24,979 nt of DNA from Clostridiales bacterium UBA1248 (GTDB taxonomy: Bacteria > Bacillota > Clostridia > Oscillospirales > CAG-272), in contig DBWC01000106.1 of assembly GCA_002308615.1 (NCBI GenBank), positions 541 to 25,519 of the forward strand, written 5' to 3'. Positions 22,433 to 24,979 of this stretch are shown in pieces (position 1 is the stretch's first letter; every line of letters starts with the position of its first letter). The notes under the pieces are model-generated. The model searched no databases. It was given only the letters and a program-made list of their open reading frames with translations, and was not told where the DNA came from. The translations under genes were made by a program, and so were the position numbers.

Positions 22433-24271
22433 TTGAAAAGAACTTTTGCCATACTTTTGGCTTTGATACTCGTATCCGCCGTTTTTGTATCGGCAAGAGC
22501 GCTGTATGCGGATGCGGAGACCGTACCTGATACGTACACAGAGACGGACACGGTATCGGACCCGGAAACCGAACCGGAAACGGAAACCGATACGGATGCT
22601 GACGTTGATACAGACACGGAAACGGATCCGGAGACGGATACCGATATAAATACGGACACCGATACTGATACGGATACGGACACGGATACCGATACCGACA
22701 CAGAAAAACCGCACGAGCATGAGCTCGTTTTAGTCGAAGGTATCCCCGCGACCTGTACGGAAGACGGATTTATGCGTTATTACGTCTGCGACGGCTGCGG
22801 CAAGGAGTTCTTAGACGAGGACGCGAACATAGAGATAACGGATAAGGACGAGCTTATCATAAAAGCGACCGGACACAAGTGGGGAGAATGGCAGACGACG
22901 ACAGAGCCCGGAACGTATATGCCGGGCGTAAAACGCAGGTTCTGCGAGCATACGCCCGCGCAAAAAACTCTTTTGGTAACGCTCGACCCCGGTCACGGAA
23001 AATACGACAACAAAGGCGTGATCGACGGCTATTACGAAGGGCAGATGTCGTTCAAGCTGATGAGCTATCTGAAAGCGGAGCTTGAAAAATACAGCAACGT
23101 CACGGTATTTACAACGAGGGAAACGATGGACGACGCGCCCGAGCTCGACAGCAGAGGCAGAACGGTCATATATAACGGAAGCGAGCTGTTCATATCGCTT
23201 CATTCCAACTGGTTCAGCGCGGAAAGAGCGTCCGGCGTTTCCGTTTACCGCAGCTTCATACGCCCGGAGAGCGAGGAGCTCGGCACGCTTCTCGGTCTTG
23301 CCGTCGCAAATACGATAAACGCCGAGACCGGCATAACGTATATGCGCAACGACGATAAACCGATGACAAGAACGGAGAAGGCAAAGACTCCCGACGTGGG
23401 AGACGGCGTTGATCAGGATTATTACAGCGTAATAAGAAATTCCACAAGATCAAAGCTGTGCAGATATTCGTTTATAATAGAACACGGATTCCATTCAAAT
23501 CCCGCGGAATGCCGGTTCCTTTTGTCCGACGAAAATCTTGAAAAGCTCGCCAAAGCCGAGGCGGACGTGATAGCCGCTTATTTCGGACTTTATCTGCCGG
23601 GGCAGGAGCCTATCGAGGAAAGACACGTTCAATACGAGCTCATACAGCCGACAGGCTCGGACAACGAGCTTATAATATACGATACGCCGGACGGCTTTGA
23701 CGTTGACGCGTCAAGAGCGTTCCCCGGCGGCACGACTGTGACGCTTCGCGTGCTTGAAGACGAGGAGCTTGGAAACGCCGCCGCATCGGCTCCGGGCTTC
23801 AGATACTTTGCGGCGTTTGATCTTTCGTCCGCCATAGCGTACTGGGATATAGAGCCGGGCGGCAATATCGGTATTTCGTTTGCGCGCCCCGAGGGCGACG
23901 GCGAAAGCAAGGTGGGAGCCTTGAGGATAGCGGAAAACGGCGCCGTCAAGGTGATGGTGACGGAGAATGAGGAAAACAACTCCATTTCGCTGTCCGTCGG
24001 CGACACGGGACTTTATCTGTTCTATTTTTACAACGGATCAGACGTTGCGGAAAAGGACGTAAACGGCGACGGGAACGCGGACAACAAGGATATCGTAACG
24101 CTGTTCCGCTACGTTTCGGGCGCGGACGTTTTCATTGAAAAGCTTGCAAGCGATATAAACGACGACAACGAGATAAACAATAAGGACGTGGTGGCGCTCT
24201 TCAGATTTTTATCGTCACTCAATAAACCGGGATCACAGGCGGATGAAAATGGTCAAACAGATAACGCTTAA
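22433..24271 (+). CDS. Secreted N-acetylmuramoyl-L-alanine amidase with C-terminal dockerin
   Basis: 612 residues from a TTG start, nine bases after GGAGG. Domains in order: signal peptide (1 to about 26, ending near ARALYADA); acidic Thr/Asp-rich linker (about 27-91); a cysteine-containing module (HEHELVLVEG..., Cys108, C119-x-x-C122, ending ATGHKWGEW) frequent in secreted proteins of gut Bacillota; Amidase_3 catalytic domain (about 180-375) with zinc ligands His188 (LDPGHG), Glu202 (YYEGQ), His257 (SLHSN) and catalytic Glu350 (IIEHGFHSNP); an uncharacterised beta-rich region; and a type I dockerin-like pair of calcium loops at 542-553 and 574-585 (each D-x-N-x-D-...-D, followed by KDI/VVxLFR). 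It should cleave the MurNAc-L-Ala bond of peptidoglycan while docked on a cohesin. Confidence 0.92.
   Translation: MKRTFAILLALILVSAVFVSARALYADAETVPDTYTETDTVSDPETEPETETDTDADVDTDTETDPETDTDINTDTDTDTDTDTDTDTDTEKPHEHELVLVEGIPATCTEDGFMRYYVCDGCGKEFLDEDANIEITDKDELIIKATGHKWGEWQTTTEPGTYMPGVKRRFCEHTPAQKTLLVTLDPGHGKYDNKGVIDGYYEGQMSFKLMSYLKAELEKYSNVTVFTTRETMDDAPELDSRGRTVIYNGSELFISLHSNWFSAERASGVSVYRSFIRPESEELGTLLGLAVANTINAETGITYMRNDDKPMTRTEKAKTPDVGDGVDQDYYSVIRNSTRSKLCRYSFIIEHGFHSNPAECRFLLSDENLEKLAKAEADVIAAYFGLYLPGQEPIEERHVQYELIQPTGSDNELIIYDTPDGFDVDASRAFPGGTTVTLRVLEDEELGNAAASAPGFRYFAAFDLSSAIAYWDIEPGGNIGISFARPEGDGESKVGALRIAENGAVKVMVTENEENNSISLSVGDTGLYLFYFYNGSDVAEKDVNGDGNADNKDIVTLFRYVSGADVFIEKLASDINDDNEINNKDVVALFRFLSSLNKPGSQADENGQTDNA
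22655..22702 (+). repeat. Eight Asp-Thr hexamers within the amidase linker
   Basis: Eight consecutive GAY-ACN codon pairs encode (Asp-Thr)x8, within a broader D/T/E-rich tract (22511-22705). Synonymous third positions vary (ACC, ACT, ACG, ACA), so the DNA repeat is imperfect, but hexamer gain or loss would keep the frame. Confidence 0.85.
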
Positions 24272-24875
24272 AAATGGATATTACGACATAAACGGATATT
24301 TCTATATAAATGAAAAAACCGGCGCGGGATTTCTTTTCGACCCCGGCGCGGAAGGGAAAAGACTGTCGTACCTTATTGAAAAAAACGGCTGGAATATAGA
24401 AAAAATAATAATAACGCACGGCCATTTCGATCATATCGGCGGAATAAAAGAACTGCGCGCGTATAACAGGATCCCCGTTATAATACACGAAAACGGAAAG
24501 AAATTTTTATCTGATCCGGAATATAATCTATCCGCGCAGGTCGGCATGGGAGATATAATACTGTCGCCGGACGGATATATCAAAGACGGCGATGTTATAC
24601 AGACGTCGGATAAAGGACTTTCCCTGCGCGTCATACACACGCCCGGGCATACGGACGACAGCTGCGTGTTTTACTCCGAAAAGGACGGGCTTGCGTTCAC
24701 CGGAGACACGATATTCAAAGGGACCTACGGCAATTACCGCTTTCCCACCGGGGACTACGCTCTGCTTATGAAAACGATAAAAGAAAAAGTCCTCACCCTG
24801 CCGCCCGATACTGTGCTTTATTCCGGTCACACCGGACCCACGACCGTGGCGGCGGAACGAAATATGTATATATAA
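24249..24875 (+). CDS. Metallo-beta-lactamase-fold hydrolase (glyoxalase II-like)
   Basis: 208 residues from ATG 24249, six bases after AGGCGG; an in-frame ATG at 24243 abuts that ribosome site and is less likely. The full metal set is present: H57-x-H59-x-D61-H62 (THGHFDHIGG), the His of VIHTPGHTDDS, the bridging Asp of FTGDTIF, and the last His of YSGHTGPTT. The type is YcbL/GloB-like (hydroxyacylglutathione hydrolase-related), cytosolic with no signal peptide. In a bacterium without evident glutathione metabolism the thiol ester substrate could use another thiol; inference. Its start lies inside the last 23 bases of the amidase gene, so translation is probably coupled. Confidence 0.9.
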   Translation: MVKQITLKNGYYDINGYFYINEKTGAGFLFDPGAEGKRLSYLIEKNGWNIEKIIITHGHFDHIGGIKELRAYNRIPVIIHENGKKFLSDPEYNLSAQVGMGDIILSPDGYIKDGDVIQTSDKGLSLRVIHTPGHTDDSCVFYSEKDGLAFTGDTIFKGTYGNYRFPTGDYALLMKTIKEKVLTLPPDTVLYSGHTGPTTVAAERNMYI

Positions 24876-24895
24876 AAAATCAAAAAAATGCGCTT

Positions 24896-24926
24896 AGCGG
24901 TGTACTTCATAAGGAAGTACACCGCT
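24896..24926. repeat. Perfect 13-bp hairpin in the terminal intergenic repeat block
   Basis: AGCGGTGTACTTC (24896-24908) pairs perfectly with 24914-24926 around the loop ATAAG. No T-tract follows on the plus strand; on the minus strand a run of seven T begins about seven bases beyond the stem, so it might terminate a convergent minus-strand gene outside the window. Nearby hairpins are CGCCGC/GCGGCG (24935-24948) and ATGC/GCAT (24958-24968), so 24876-24979 looks like another hairpin-repeat patch, without a gene. Confidence 0.75.
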
Positions 24927-24979
24927 GCTAAATTCGCCGCGAGCGGCGAGCTGAATTATGCTCCGCATAGCTAAATTTG

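Noticed and set aside
22234..22720. Antisense frames rich in Ser-Val or Arg-Ile repeats
   Set aside because: They are the complement of the Asp/Thr hexamer tract in the amidase gene, not genes.

Overview
The window looks like chromosomal DNA from an anaerobic Bacillota, most likely an uncultured gut- or rumen-type Clostridia. The grounds are Gram-positive-style gene starts (AGGAGG-like ribosome sites, occasional GTG/TTG starts), several textbook sigma-A promoters, lipoproteins, a dockerin-tailed cell-wall amidase, and families common in Clostridia (DUF4838, NimA-like flavoproteins, a stand-alone GlmU-like beta-helix protein). I saw no rRNA, tRNA, transposase, integrase, phage gene or CRISPR array. 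Genus and species cannot be read from the sequence.

Layout. 1-405 (-): N-terminal part of a uroporphyrinogen-decarboxylase-like protein, cut by the window edge. 503-5525 (+): pyruvate kinase from its own extended -10 promoter, then a NimA-like flavoprotein, a DUF4838 lipoprotein, a GNAT protein with an extra N-terminal domain and a small membrane protein, closed by an intrinsic terminator. 5526-5752: structured non-coding stretch. 5753-8449 (+): three-gene sugar module (FGGY kinase, SIS-domain isomerase without CBS, long YjbQ protein) between a consensus promoter and a terminator. 8478-11764 (+): XRE/TPR-type regulator with two promoters and an inverted repeat, then a small membrane protein and a short MutS-like ATPase. 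11778-12750 (+): monocistronic alpha/beta hydrolase with a perfect promoter and a terminator.

12732-16244 (-): four-gene operon (short-chain dehydrogenase, secreted ComEC-like metallo-beta-lactamase lipoprotein, class-C beta-lactamase-like serine hydrolase, HAD phosphatase), its genes overlapping by 4 bases or 2 bases apart. It diverges from 16310-19983 (+): papain-like-fold protein, GlmU-like left-handed beta-helix protein, glmM and a membrane-anchored alpha/beta hydrolase, tightly packed. The glmM pair points to amino-sugar supply for the cell wall. 19984-20635: non-coding block made of a 74-bp tandem repeat and a chain of short perfect hairpins. 20636-24875 (+): two-domain GNAT protein, rlmA-type 23S rRNA methyltransferase, the dockerin-bearing N-acetylmuramoyl-L-alanine amidase and a cytosolic metallo-beta-lactamase-fold hydrolase. 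The last 100 bases carry more hairpin repeats.

Most attractive for follow-up: the regulator/membrane protein/MutS-like ATPase cassette, the kinase/isomerase/YjbQ module, the dockerin on a peptidoglycan amidase, and the hairpin-repeat block. Nothing proves a new system; functions beyond family level are inference.
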